NCBI GenBank assembly: GCA_021442155.1
Contig: CM038214.1
Span: 135,880,040 to 135,944,039 of the forward strand
Source: Cymbidium sinense
Lineage: Eukaryota > Streptophyta > Magnoliopsida > Asparagales > Orchidaceae
Direction of reading: 5' to 3'
Length of the DNA stretch: 64,000 nt
Within the stretch, counting starts at the first letter, position 1. Each line of letters begins with the position of its first letter. Below the pieces are notes generated by a model. That model saw only the letters and a list, made by a program, of their open reading frames with translations. It had not been told where the DNA came from and did not search any database. The position numbers and the translations under genes are program-made. Positions 14,166-27,300 of this stretch are shown here, one piece after another.

Positions 14166-15930
14166 GTTGGTTGGGATGTGGTTGCTCCAAGGCTTCACAT
14201 GGTACATAAGACTTGGCCTTATGACCAATGTTCATCCTAATTGCCCATAACATTCATTCCAAATCTTAATTATAAAATTTACATCAAAATGGGAAAAGTA
14301 AATTTAACTAAACCTAAAAAATAGATACTAGCTAAACATACCACACAACCCAAGCAGTTATATGAATAAGTTAGACTTAGCACCCCACACATGGGTAACC
14401 AAGTCCACTTGTCCTAGTTTGGATTATGCTTAGGATATAAGCAACCATAGCATTTATATTTTTATTACAGTGCCCTTAAGCACAATCCCCTACAGAAGAC
14501 ATGATTAGGCTAAGATCGCCCTACCATCCAGTCTACGTACATACACCCTAACATCCAGTCTAAAATATTACATCACAAAATAAAATTAAGCATCAAACCA
14601 TGCATTGTCTTAACATAGAGCTAGTAATGGGGACTTAGCCTAATGTGTGTGACATTTAAGACTTTTGTGGCATGTCTTTGCTAGGCTTTATGGTTGGAAT
14701 TTTCTAAGTGTGAGAGATTTTGTTTAGAAGGGTGGTTTCATTTTAAGTGATTTAGTTGATTTATCAATTTTATTTGATGATTTGATTTGGTTTGAATGAA
14801 CCTACATTTAGTTACTAAATATTATAAAGAGAAGAAAAGAGAAGAGAACTTCTCTTTCATCCCTACCTTAAGTAATTTCTAAGGTAGATTTATTAATGAA
14901 TTTTTAGTGAATGTTTTATTATGTGTTATAACTAACCCTAAGTTTATATTTGATCTAAATAAACCTATCCAATAAGAAAGGCATCTTAGGATTAGTTATG
15001 GTGAATTACTATCACATAACACACAATCATTTATTTCTTTCCACCATGTATACCATGCATATGAATAATCCTAAGCATAGCTATACATGCAATGCAAAAC
15101 TTTAGCACACTTTGATGATGAATGCTAATAGATGTTGTTTAAGAAAATTTGAACATTCCATGAATGTATGTTTTTATTAAGTAGAAAAGAGGGACTCTTT
15201 TATCCATTGATTAAATGCACATCCATATGTATAAAAGACATAAGTGAGTATGATGCCATTATTTTCTACACCAGGGTGTAAGGTACAAGACCTACTTGGG
15301 GCTACTTAAAGCCTCACAACCCCGGATGTCCGGTAATATACCACTTTTCTTAAATACATGTGAATGTACAAAAATGGATGAAGAGTCATGCAAAAGATTT
15401 TTGTTTGATTTGGTTGTGTAATTTACTTATGTAAATGTGGAAATTCTTCTTAAGTCATAACATAAAAATGCATAGTAATAGATTTAAGAAAGTGTTGTGT
15501 TCTTTTAAAATGAACTATACACTTTTCAAATCCTATTGAAATCTATGTTAAGAGAAGATAAGAAAATAGCATAAAACACATCTTATACTATAATCACATG
15601 TAAGCTTATAAGTATTTATAAGTAGTATCACTTCATTTATAATCTTTGATTTATAGGTTTAAAAAATATTTTTTAGCTTAATAGTGATAATAGCCACTCA
15701 TATTCTTAACTTTAGCCAAAACATGTAATTTGACATAATGGAAAACATTTTATTTGATTGATATTTCATAAGAGATGATGCATGATTTCATATGGCAAAC
15801 AACATTTAGCATGCTTAGAAAGAAATAAAGTGATGTAAGCATAAGACTTCATTCACCCTAATTAATTCCTAAAGACAATCCTATAAGATAAGATCATTTA
15901 AAGTGAATTAAAATTCTTTAAGGAGATTTT

Positions 15931-15979
15931 TATTTATTTATTTATTTATTATTATTATTATTATTACTATTATTATTTA
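15931..15979. repeat. TTTA/TTA microsatellite
   Basis: A (TTTA)n stretch followed by (TTA)n with one interruption, inside the solo LTR. The homologous position near 10,965 lacks it, so it arose or expanded in this copy. Confidence 0.85.
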
Positions 15980-18900
15980 ATTTGATTTGATTTAGAAAAT
16001 ATGAAAAGGGTTTGCTGGTCCTAACCCATTTCTCACATGTGTGAATTGATTTAGTTTAATTTTAAAATAATTAGGTTGATTTTATGTTTTATTTAGGATA
16101 AGGTGTGAATTAGATCCATTAATTACCCCTTACCTATACCACTTTAATATAATCATTCAAATAATTATGAACCAACATATGATATGCAACACATGGAAAT
16201 TAAATTAATAATGCACCTAAGAAATAAAGGGGTCTAATGCAATTGGCTCACAATTATTGATTAATTAAGCTAAAGGGTTTAATTAAGTACTTTCATAACC
16301 ATCCTACACATGTAGTTTGATTATAATTTTCTTTGAAGCCTCTTAGGTTATTGAACACCTAAGAATCTACCCAAGATTAAGTGATTAAGTTTCGAGTAAT
16401 TTTTATTTTTTTGATTAATTAAACCATTTAATGAAGTGATTAAATCATTAATCAATTTGCAAATTAATTAAGTGTTTGCCCAAATGAAATAAACTTAGGG
16501 AAAAAGATTGGAAATGAAATCCTAATCTCATTCCCTAAGTCCATTCGCTATTTCATGATGAATAACAAACTTAATTAATGGATTTATCACTATTTAGTAG
16601 GGTAATTAATCATTTAATTAATTAAGGGAGTGATTAGGGGTGAATCAAGCAATTCTCCTAATTAAGTCAACAATAAATTTCAAGAAAATCATGGGAGGCA
16701 GAAGTCATCCCACTAATCAACCCTAGGAAGTTTTGAATTAATTATTGAAGTAATTAAGGAGTAATTAACCTAATTATATTTCCAAAGAACATAAATTAAG
16801 TGAAATTCACTATTCAAAATCAATTGATCTTAATTTTATATTATTCCTCATTGAATTATCTTTAAAATGAACTTGAGTTTGTATTTTTTTAGATTTTTCT
16901 ATAATTAGTTATAAATTTTGGAAGTTTTAGCATTAAAATCCAATTAATTAACCCTAATCCGTCGCATGCGGTGATCGGTGACGGGATAGGTTATTTAGTT
17001 GTCACATTGCACGCTAAGTTACGGCGTGAAGCTTTCTCCACAGTCGATCCATCGGGATATTAATTAATCTGGTTTAGGCTTAAATTAAAGGAGATCTAAC
17101 ATAATTTAATCACAATCCATTCAATCACGAAATGGATTGTGATCTATCTCCTCTGGCGAGGCGAGATATGTCCATCATTGCTCATGAGCTCACGAGCTTG
17201 GATGGAGTTCAAACTCACCCCACACCTTTGGGGAGGCACAAGCAAGAGATCCAATGGCTAAGATCTAATGGGATTATAATTCCTTTCACAAAGGACCAAG
17301 CACTTTTTAACTTAAGATTGATTTTCAGCAATACCTCGCTAGAGGCTATCATCAGTGCTTTCAACGGATGAGGTAGCTTCATCTAGTAGAGACGAAGCTC
17401 TGTTGAAGGTATCAAGCTTTGATTTGAAGTGATGGCTCGATTGACCAAGCTCCCCTTCAATGGTAATCGACTTTGATCGAAGTCCTCCTTCCCGTGGCTT
17501 GGTGACTTGGGAAACACCTTGAGTGAGTTCGACTAGGTCCTTTGATGGTGCTTGCAAGAGTAATTTGGATTTGGTGGAGAATTGGATGAGTTGGAATTTG
17601 TTTGGATTTCCCCTATTTTGGCTTGAGCAAAATCGAGAAGGAGAAAATTGGGGGGGAGCTCGGGAATGCCTGCTAAGGCTTGGAGAAGCTTTCTTTCGAT
17701 TCCTAGAGCTCAATCAAATTCAATGCATCTCATTTGAGTGGAAATGAGAGGGAGTATATCTTACCCTCCTTGGATCGGACGGTGAAGACTATAAATGCCC
17801 ATGTGCTAGGTGAGTGTATGGGGTGATCTACGTGCTCAATTCCCATTAGAGGGGTCAATTTGGCCTTGGGTTGGGTCATGGCTGACCCAAACCCATTGGG
17901 TCATGTTCACCACCTCCCTTGGTGTCCAAGTGGACCATTAGGAAGATGTCAAGTGGCCATGAGAAAGAATTGGCCAAATTCCAAGTGGATTTGGTCATAT
18001 GATATCCTATGAACTAAGGGTAAAATGGTCATTTGGCCTTGATTTTGATTTGGGTAGATTTGAAATGATTTAAAAATAGGTTGGGCCAAATTTCAATTGA
18101 TTTGGAGTTCATTTGGTTTGAATTGGTTCAATTTGACCCATTTAGGTCAAGTTGGGTCAATTTGGGTTAGGTTGACCAATTGGTCAAATTAGGTCAAACC
18201 ATGGTTAGGTCAAGTTCAAATGATCATTTGGAGCCTATGGGTGTCATTGGTTTGGTTCAATTTGGTTTAGATTTGGTTTTGGTTCATTTGAGTTCATTTA
18301 GGTCAAATGGGTCAAGTTGACCAATTTGACCCATTTGACCCAATTAGGTTAGGCCATGGGTTGGTTTAGGCTTGGTTGGTCATTTGAAATATATTATAAG
18401 CTTTGGTTTCAGTCAATTTTGGTTTGGTTTGATTTCAAGTTTATTTTATCTTTTAGGTCAAGTTGGGTTTATGGTTAATTGGGCTAGGTTGGGTCTAGTT
18501 GGCCAATTGAAGCTTTGGTCAAGTTCAACAAGTAATTTAGAATGAATTTGACCCATTGGTTGCAATCAATTTATCTTAGATCAAGATTTGACCTATTTTG
18601 ACTTTTAAGTCAATTTGGGTCAACTGGGTCAAGTGGCTAATTTGGCTTGGTATGGCTCAATTACTGGCTTGATCAAGTTCAATCATTGATTATGAATGGG
18701 TTTGAGTCAATGGTTTTAATCAATTTGTCCTATGGTGAATTTTAGCTTATTTAGGTTTCATTTGGGCTAAGTGTTGACTTGGTCAAAGGCTAGGTTTGAC
18801 TTGGTTTGACCTAATTTGAGTAATTGATCATCAGGATGATTGTTGAATGTGATGGGCTTAGTTCAATCCAATTTGGGTTAGATTAGAATTTGGCTCAAAA

Positions 18901-19806
18901 GGTCATTTAGGTCACTTTTTAGTGAGCCTAAGCAATGGCTTGATTTCAAGTTTAGTTGAACTCAATGGACTTATGATGGAAATATAAATCCAATTTCAAG
19001 TTATTTGGAGTCAAATGGGTTTTGATTCATTTAACAATTTCAAGTGAACATGGGTTTGACTTGGGTTAGTTTGATTTTGGTTTGGTGATTATAGTTTATG
19101 TTTATATTTGAGTTTGTGATTGAATTAATGATTATTTGAATATAAAACCTAAAGGTTTGGATTGATTTAAGAATGATTTGGCTAAGTTCAAGAGTTTGAC
19201 TTGAAAGGGTGCAAATTGGATTTAAGTTGGATTTGGATATGAGTTTTGAATTGATTTTGGTTATTTGAATTTATATTTCATTTATTTTGAATATAAATGA
19301 AGATATAAATGAGTTATGAGAAAATCTTTTGAGTTTGGAGTGATTTGGAGTTGATTTGAGCTAAGTTCATAATGGAATCAAAAGGGCTTAGGAAAGATTT
19401 TGGATTTGAAATTGATCATGGGTTTCAATCATTTGATTTGAAATTGATTTATGATTTGGATTTTGGAATTAATTTGATGGTTTGAGAAAATCAAATGAGT
19501 TGAAATTTATTTAAGATTTGATTTGAATTGATTCATGACTTGAGAAAATCAATTGAGTTGGAATTGATTTAAAGTTTGATTTGAATTCAAAATTTCACTT
19601 GAAAGAACGAAGCAAGGATTTGGGTCCATACTATAAGTTAGGCAAGTCCTCCTAATACTCCTAAGGCATAACCTATTCTTATGGCTTCAAGTATCTGGGT
19701 TAGGCGTCACTTAATCACTTGAAGTGTCTTAAGACCAAGAAACTCTTAGTGTTTAGGAGCCCCTAAGATGGAGAAGTTGTAAGCTCACCCAAAAGTGAGG
19801 TCAACA

Positions 19807-22461
19807 TGCTAAAAGAGGCCCCATTGGAAGTCCGAGTTTAATTTGGCCTGTTGCTGATCGACCAAACACACATGCTCCAATTCACTTGGGAGCTTAAATT
19901 GGTTTGGTTGGTTTCATTGGGTATGAGGATGGTGGGTGCAAGGAATTTGGATTTGGTTTAGTATAGGGAGTATTTCTTGAGGGAAGGTGTCCTTTCGGTT
20001 TGCACATGGAGCAATGGCGGATGGAGAGGGCCAGGATCCTTGGAATTCTTGGGAGTTCAATGGGCTGGACTCACAATTGATGTGTGAAATTATGTTTAAA
20101 TTAAGGGGGTATACCCCTCAATTTTCCAACATTGATGGACAGCTCATGCACACATTTTACACTGGCTCACCATTGTCCAGTCGCCGGAGTTGTCTTCATC
20201 AAATGCCAGAGTGTGGGATGGGAGGGGAGCGCCATTGACCCAATGTGCAAAGTTCCCATGGGTTTGATCCAATGGGTGCCTGCTTGGGTTGGAGGTGAGT
20301 CAAATCACCTCCCAAGGGTCCTGCACCTAGGGTGAGTTAGCTAGTGGTCGGGAAGGCTCCATGTAGTGTCAATGAGCTACCATGGGGATGGGCAAGTTAA
20401 CTTTAGCTTTGATCCATTGGGTTTAAGGTTAAAAGCTTATGGTTTGATGGCTAATTCCCTTTGTGGGGTCAACCTGGCTTTTAGCCTGATTTGGGAATGA
20501 AGTAGGGCATGCTTGGTCGGGTTTGAATAAGCCCTAGAGTCCCATAAGTTGGTTTGGAGGGATTTGACTTCATTTGGTCAAAATGGGTTCATTTAGGCTA
20601 GATTGAGTTGGGTTGACCAATTAGTCAAATTGACCCAAACCAAGGCTTGGGTTAGGTTCATATGATGATTTGGGTTATTTTGCTTCAATTAGTTTGGATT
20701 GATTTGGCTTAGGTTTGAATTTGACTCATTTGGATTCAAAATGATCAAATTGGTCAAGTTAACCAATTTGACCAATTTGACCAAATTAGGTTGGGTTAGG
20801 TGTTGTGTCAAGTTCAATTGGTTGATTAAAAATGATTACATGCTTTGGTTTGGTTTAATTTGAATTTTGGTCAATTTGACCTTTTAGGTCAATTTTGGCT
20901 AAATTGGGTCAAGTTGACCAATTGGTCAACTTGGGCTCAATAATGGCTTTGGTCAAGTTCAACAAGTGATTTGGAATGAACTTAGCAATCAATTTGGATT
21001 AAATCATGATTTGGTTCATTTTGGCTTAATTGGGCCAATCTTGTGGACAATTAGGCTTGATTTGGTTCAATTGATGACTTGGTCATGTTCAATCATTGAT
21101 TATGATGGATTTGGGTCAATTCAATTTGGCATATGGTGAATTTTGGCTAGTTTGAGTTCCATTTAGGCTAAGTGTTGACAAAGGCTTTTGACTTGGTAAC
21201 AATGGTTGATCACCCATGATGATTGTTGATCATGATTGAGGTTTAGATGGGCTTAGTTCAATCCAATTTAGTTGGATTAGAACTTGCTTAAAAGGTCTTT
21301 AGGTCACTTTGAGTCAAGTGAGCCTAAATGGGTCAATTGGGTTTGATCAAGGCTTGATTCAAGTTGAACTCACATATGAGTTTAGAATTGAAATATAAAT
21401 CCAATTACAATTGGTTTAGAGCCAAATGAGTTTTGGTTGATCTGAAAATTTCTAGTCATAAGAGTTAACATGGGCTTAATTTGGGTTGGCTTGGTTTTGG
21501 TTTGATAATGGTGGTTTATATTTATATTTTGATCCATGATTGAAGGAATGATTGAATCATGAAGAAATTCATGAGTTTTGAGTTGATTTTGGTTTCATTT
21601 AGCCAAGTTCAAAAGTTTGGCTAAAAGGGCTAAATTTGGAAATTTGATTTGATTTGAGTTTGGTTTTGGTCATTTGAATTTATATTTCATTTATATTTGT
21701 GAGTATAAATGAAGATATAAACAGGTCATGAGAAAATCACTTAAGTTTGGAGTGATTTGGAAGCAAATTTGATTAAGCTTAGGGATGTAAGTTAAAAGGG
21801 CTAACTTGGGTTTTGATTTGGTTTGATTTATTTTGATTTTATTTGAAAAGTTTAAATTTAGATTTCATTTATATTTGTGAACATAAATGAAGGACTGATT
21901 GATTTATAAAGTAATCAACCAAGTTTGAGTTGGTTTGAAGGAGTTTTGGTTAGGTTTATGGAGGTAGGTCCATATGGCTTAAGAAGGGTCTTGATTTGGA
22001 ATTTGGAGTTGATCATGGATTTCAATCATTTGGAATTGATTTATGATTTGGAATTTGATTTGAGATTGAATTTGATAATTGAGAAAATCAATTTGAATAG
22101 GGGTTGATTTGGATTTGGCTAAGGCTAAGTCCATAAGATAAAATCAAAGGGCCTAGAAAGAGATTTGGAGTTTGAATTTAGTGATGGATTTCAATCATTG
22201 GATAGTTGGATTTGATTTAAATTTGAATTTGAATTTGAAGTTTGGTTTGAAAGAAGGAAGCAAGGATTGGGCTATGTATAGGCAAGTCTCTCCTAAATCC
22301 CTAAGGCACAACTATCCCTATGGCTAACTCTTCTAAGTCTCTGGGTTAGTTAAGTGTTCACCTAATCACTAGAAGTGTCTTAAGACTAAGGAACTCTAGT
22401 GTCTATAAGAGTCCTAGATATGATAAGAAGTTGAGAGCTCACTCCAAAAGTGAGGTCCAAA
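19807..22461 (-). repeat. 3' LTR of the giant element, part 2 (W-box-rich half and outer terminus)
   Basis: This continues the LTR that broke off at 12560. It matches 38,792-40,980 of the 5' LTR closely from 20,291 on, and includes the palindrome TTGACCAATTGGTCAA at 20914-20929. It ends near 22461 with GAGGTCCAAAATA, a mutated form of the GAGGTCAACA terminus seen at 6013, 19806 and 40980. The next bases (22467-22490) form a perfect inverted repeat, and no purine-rich tract is visible in minus sense before the LTR. The overlapping ORFs at 19987-20335 are not recognisable. Confidence 0.75.
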
Positions 22462-25260
22462 ATAGGTGTGGTGTGACAAGGCACACCACATATTGGTGTT
22501 GACCAGATGATCAAAAGGATCGCAAGTACTAAATAAAATGATCTACTCCTGAGGTGTAAAATGAATCAATATCTTAGCAAGCAACTCCACTCATGCCGGG
22601 CATAAGGGAGGAAGAAGGGATCCACTAAGGGATCAAACATGTGAACCTTCCACTAGAAAAGCAGGTTCAAGTTATCCTCTAGGGATAAGAAGTTTGGATT
22701 TGGATGCAAGGTATGATTTGGGTAGAATATCCATTGGGGATTAAGGTGTATAACCCACCAGGGATAGATGCATGAACCTTCCACTATGGAAGTAGGTTCA
22801 AGTTATCCACTAAGGATAATGAGGGTTTACATTTCTTTTGAGGGTGCACTCATTGGAGAATGCAAGTTTGTAATGGATTTGATTGACTCCACTAGGGAAG
22901 TCAGGATGATTGATGTCCCACTGGGGAGAAATTGATTGATTTTTTGTTTAAGTTTTGGATTTTAAGATGTTTGCAATCATCAGAAGGGCTAGGTCAGGCC
23001 TATCTCAGATTTACTAATCCAAAGGGGTAGTCCACCGGCCACATGGTAGAACAATATGACCTAAGGGGTTGCCTTTTGGTTCACAATGGCTGTGATAGAG
23101 AGAATGCATAGTAGACTTACATCTCCAAAAGCAAGGGACAATCGATGGGGTTATCTGTTGGTCGCAACAAATCGGACCTAACCTAGCGCGACTATTGAAT
23201 GAATGCCTCTTGGGGACTTACATCAACTCGGAAGTAGTCAAGATAATGTCTTTTGATTGAATTGCATTTGTTTTAATTTTATTTATTTTACTTTGATGGA
23301 TCCCCTTGGATGGATCCACTAAGTAGGGGCTAATATCAGTCTAGACTTATCTTAGATTTATCAATCCAAAGAGATAGTCTATCGGCCGTGGGGTAAAACT
23401 AACCAACCAAAGGGGTGCTTTTCAATTTTCAATGATCAAGTTAGAAAGAAAGAGCGGGGACTCGCATCTTCCTAAATAAGGAACCATGATGGTGACGCTT
23501 ATGCAACAACCCGACTCTGCCCGCTAGAACCATGTGGCCGGAAAGAATGTGTAATAGACTTATATCTTTTAAAACAAAGATGACCATCAGGGTAACTTGT
23601 TGGTGGCACAATAAGTTGAACTCGACCTAAGGGCGACTACTGAGAGAGTGCCGACCTGGGGACTTATCTCAACTCAAAGTATTCAGGCAATTCCTATAGG
23701 GAGTTTTGTTGGCACCGCCCTAAAGATAGGATGCATGCTTAGGAAAGGGGCCATTAAGAGGTTGAATTCCTAATCCATAAGAAAAGATATATTTTGTTTG
23801 TTTCTTTTATATTTTTGTGAACCTACGAGGACCACCGAGAAGGAGCTTATATCACCTAGTCCTATCACTTACTTAGACATGGGAGAATCGATCACCAACA
23901 AATTCTCCAACCACAAGGGTGGCTACTAAGAAAGGGGGACTGTCAAATCCAAGAGTAACCCAAGTAGTGTCTAAATGGGGTTGCTAAGGACGCAATCCAA
24001 ATAGGGTGCCCAAAGGGGAGGCGATGCTAGGGGAGTTATCCAAAACCTTATAAAAGAAAGCCTGTAGAAATTCGATGGCCAATCTCAAGGAGAAAGTGCA
24101 GGGACTCATATCTGCCAATAGTGGTCTATCCACTGGGTGGGTCACCATCAGCATGGCGATAATTAACCAACCTAAGGTGCATGTTGATTTGTGACAATCA
24201 GTCTAGAAAGAAGAAAAGTGTACTTACATCTCTCTAAAGCGGAACTGATCACCATGATAGTCTGTCTTTGGCTTGACATGGGCTATCGAACTTAAGGCGA
24301 TTACTAAGCAGGGAGTCATGTGTAAGGACTAAATCCAAGCTAGAAGTAGTCAGGAGGAAAGGAGCCTCTGGGGAACTTACCCTAAATCTCAAATATACTC
24401 AACCTAGTTAGTGCATGATGGCTACTTCAAGAAGAAAGTTTGTAGACTTACATCCTCTTAAATGAAGTCAACATGGGGTAGTTTACTGAATGTGCAGTAA
24501 GACCTACCAAACTAACAAGGCGCTCATTAGTTTACAGTGGTCAAGTTAGAAAGAAAGTGCAAGGACTCGCATCCACCAGACAAGTTACCACTGGGGTAAT
24601 ATACTAGCGAGGTAATATATTAGCCCGACCTAGAGCACCTAATGAGTGAGTTCCACAGGAGGCTTGCTCCCACATCAAAGTATCTCGAGATAAAGGATAT
24701 GTGTTTATTTGTATTGTGAAAGAACAAATAAAATGCCACTTAGGTCTCTTACACTTATCATAAGCACATAAGAATGTGACTCCACTAAGGAAGGATGTCG
24801 TTTGGGTTCTCTTACACCTAACTTAGTTGTACTAGTCAAAATAGGATGCCTCTTGGGTTCTCTTACACCTATCCTAGTAGCACTAGAGGATTGAATGTGG
24901 TTTTTGTTTGTGTTATGAAAGAAGGAATAGGATGTCGCTTGGATTCTCTTACACCTATCCTAAGCACATAAAAATGTGGCTCCACTAAGGAAGGATGTCT
25001 CTTGGGTTCTCTTACACCTAACTTAGCTATACTAGTCAAATAGGATGCCTCTTGGGTTCTCTTACACCTATCCTAATAGCACTGGAGGATTGAATATGGT
25101 TTGTGTTTGTGTTGCAAAGATACAGGATGTCGTTTAGGTTCTCTTACACCTACCCTAAACACATCGTGGCGGATTCGCAAGCAAAAGATGTTTTTAACAC
25201 ATAAGAGATGGAATTTTATGTGAAAATAAGTTTTATTGATGATTATTTTCAAATAAGATT
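22462..25260 (-). other. 3' non-coding region of the retroelement with diverged repeats
   Basis: About 2.8 kb between the end of integrase and the 3' LTR without open frames. It is built from repeated phrases. Blocks containing GGGGACTTACATC-like sequence and W-shaped variants of TAGTCTATCGGCCG recur near 22,990, 23,340 and 24,080. From 24,740 to 25,180 a ~200-bp unit is repeated about 2.3 times, each carrying CTTGGGTTCTCTTACACCTA. Long non-coding 3' regions with tandem repeats are known in Tat-clade elements. Function is not evident. Confidence 0.6.
24740..25180. repeat. ~200-bp tandem repeat in the retroelement 3' region
   Basis: The phrase GCACATAAGAATGTG at ~24,763 recurs as GCACATAAAAATGTG at ~24,965. 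The nested motif GGGTTCTCTTACACCTA appears about five times, roughly every 60-110 bases. Units are close in sequence, implying recent expansion or homogenisation compared with the surrounding decayed DNA. Confidence 0.8.
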
Positions 25261-26340
25261 TTATGGGTAATATTTCTTTAGGTAGAGCATTGATGAAGCA
25301 TGTGGGCGCCTCTTATAATTTATAAGTTGATAAGATCCTTTGGTAGGCCTTCTATGGCAAAATGGCATTCCCAAGTGGGTTCAAACTTTCCTCCCATCTG
25401 TCAACGGGCAATAATTGGTCTCCTTAGAACTAAAACAAGCTCTCATAGTTGAAAAGCTATAGGATGGACCAACTTATTGTGAGCTTGAATCATTTTATCT
25501 TTATACAACTCGAGGTTCTAGCATGCCCGGAGGCATTTCTCCTCCAAAACTTTGAGTTCTTCTAACCGCAGCTTGACATTTTGCTCTGTAGGAATCTTGC
25601 TACCCACGGTTATCTTTAGTGATGGGAGCTAGACTTTTAATGGTAGAATGACTTCAAACCCATACACTAAAGAGAATGGGGTAGATTAAGTTGGAGTTTT
25701 GTATGTGGTGTGGTAGGCCCATAAGGCTTCAACCAACTGCTCATACCACTATTGCTTATTATCATCGAGTATCTTATTGAATATTTGGATGATAGTTTTA
25801 CTGATGCTTCTACTAGACTATTTTCCCTGGGGTATTAGATGGTGGAATATCTCCAATCTATGTTGTGTCTCTGGGCAAAGCTATTGATTATGGTGCTCTT
25901 GAATGCAGTACCATTATCATATATAATTCATCGAGGCACCCTAAACATATATACGATATGGTTCATGAAAAACTAGAGCACATGCTGAGCTGTGACCTCT
26001 CTAAGTGGGGTTGCCTCCACCCACTTGGAAAAGTAGTCGGTGGCAGTTAAAATGAACCAGAGACCCTTGGAGAAAGGAGGATCGATCGAACCCACTATGT
26101 TAGTGCCCCAACACTCAAATGGCCTCGAGGCCAAAGTAGGATATAGAATGTTGGGTGGCTGATGCAGACCACACACCGCATTGGTGGCACCTCCTAGCTA
26201 CATCCATGCAGTCTGTAATCATCATGGGCCAATAGTATTCTAGTCGTTTGATATTGGCTTTCAGCTTTGGACCGAACTGGTGAGCTTCTCATAAGCCTAA
26301 ATGTACCTCAGTCACAATCTTACAAGTTTTGTGTTTAGCT
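25261..26340 (-). pseudogene. Integrase (INT) of the Tat element, decayed
   Basis: Read on the minus strand, an H2C2 zinc-binding segment lies at about 26,310-26,165 (EVHLGL, then EAHQFGPK, then RRCHQC), with an in-frame TGA in the middle. The catalytic core follows (open frame 26176-25973): HQPPNILYPTLASRPFECWG, then TDYFSKWVEA. The first acidic residue of the DDE triad, usually in a WG.D.VG context, is Asn here (WGTNIVG). The second Asp (YDNGTAF) and the Glu (PRENSLVEAS) are visible at about 25,930-25,800, each beyond stops. A C-terminal stretch with LRLEELKVLEEK follows near 25,580. It would insert cDNA into the host genome; this copy cannot. Confidence 0.85.
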
Positions 26341-26630
26341 AAAAAACATAATCACATATGATCAAAAGACCTTCAATATAAAGTGCCGCCCACGAGAGCA
26401 TAGGAGAGAGCTCTCTGTTTCACCTGATGGGCTAATGACTTCTCTTGAAGTAGTTTGCATGTGTTTAGGTAATCCATGAATGGCTTCCTCCAATCTAACT
26501 CGTTGTCTTTTTTTGCAACGACAACCTCCCCTTTAAGAGAGAGTCTCTCGATGAGTTCAACATCAATAAGGGATAAGACTTGCCTATTTTGAACCCTTAT
26601 TGAAATGGACTTATCTTCTAGGCATGCTAA

Positions 26631-27040
26631 CTACTTGGTGAGTTTGGCTAATGCATCTACTATAGTATTATCTCCTTGAGGAATCTTATAAATAGTGACC
26701 TCTGGGATTTGAGCCAATAACTCCATGGTGTACTTGTGGTAATGATGGAGCTTAGGCTTTAGAATTTGGTAGGACCCAGAGATTTGGTTGATGTTGAGCT
26801 GAGAATCCCCAAAGATGCTGATACTTTGGATGCATAATGTAATGACTAACTCTAGACCAGCAATCAGAGCCTCATATTTGGCTTCATTGTTGGTGCATGG
26901 ATTGGATAGATGATATGAGAATCTCATCACATCACGGTCTAAAGTTAGGAGAACTATTCCTACCTCTGCCTTCCATGGAAGAGTAAATCATAGTTCTTCT
27001 CCTTTTTGAGAGGAAGCTGCACCATCAAAATACATCTCCT
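26631..27040 (-). pseudogene. Second (archaeal-type) RNase H of the Tat element
   Basis: The minus-strand frame 26930-26631 (99 codons) plus upstream sequence to ~27,030 gives YFDGAASS, NNEAKYEALIAGLEL, IFGDSQLNINQISG and VDALAKL. These are the four acidic positions of an RNase H fold (D, E, D, D), all retained. This aRNH type, lying between the retroviral-type RNase H and integrase, is the hallmark of the Tat clade. It is presumed to degrade the RNA strand of the RNA:DNA hybrid. In-frame stops just upstream (before EMYFDG and after KGEEL) separate it from the rest of the polyprotein. It is the best preserved catalytic domain here. Confidence 0.85.
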
Positions 27041-27049
27041 AATGATGAA

Positions 27050-27300
27050 TGCTAGTGTCCCCTAAGTTCATGATTTGTTCATCGGGGAGGTCATCACTAA
27101 ACAGAGAAGCAGCAGGAAGTGGGTCTATTGCTAAGAAATCTGCTAGTGTTTATCCTTTTATTGCACAGAGGGGTACGAATGTGATGTCAAACTATGATAA
27201 AATCATGGACCATCCTGCTAACCGTCCAAATAATGTTGGTCGTGTCATGAAATATTACAGTGGGTTGATTTTAGAGATCAGATACACCTTATGAGAAAGC
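27050..27300 (-). pseudogene. Remnant of the retroviral-type RNase H/connection domain
   Basis: Minus-strand translation gives VYLISKINPL, RPTLFGRLAGWSMILS, FDITFVP and AIKG..LADFLA in one frame with several stops. This is the conserved tail of the Ty3/Gypsy RNase H and the link to the second RNase H. Its catalytic front part should lie in 27,300-27,600 and is too decayed to read. The plus-strand ORF at 27049-27294 is its antisense shadow. Confidence 0.7.

Larger units (their letters stand above)
12561..19806 (-). mobile_element. Solo LTR of the same family, nested in the 3' LTR
   Basis: This is a complete ~7.25-kb LTR. It starts TGTGGTGTT at 12561 and ends GAGGTCAACA at 19806, giving TG...CA termini. 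Flanking 5-mers are AGCTA (12556-12560) and TGCTA (19807-19811), a target-site duplication with one mismatch. The host LTR sequence breaks off at 12560 and resumes at 19807, where the following ~600 bases match positions 3,160-3,400 in fragment B. It holds no internal region, so it most likely arose by recombination between two LTRs. Microsatellites lie at 14085-14165 and 15931-15979, and a GGTCAA-rich half at 17.8-19.4 kb. The 124-codon minus-strand ORF at 17339-17713 has no recognisable domain. Confidence 0.8.

Noticed and set aside
17339..17713. 124-codon minus-strand ORF within the solo LTR
   Set aside because: It is Ser/Arg-rich with no domain I recognise, overlaps a plus-strand frame, and the matching part of other LTR copies does not keep it open.
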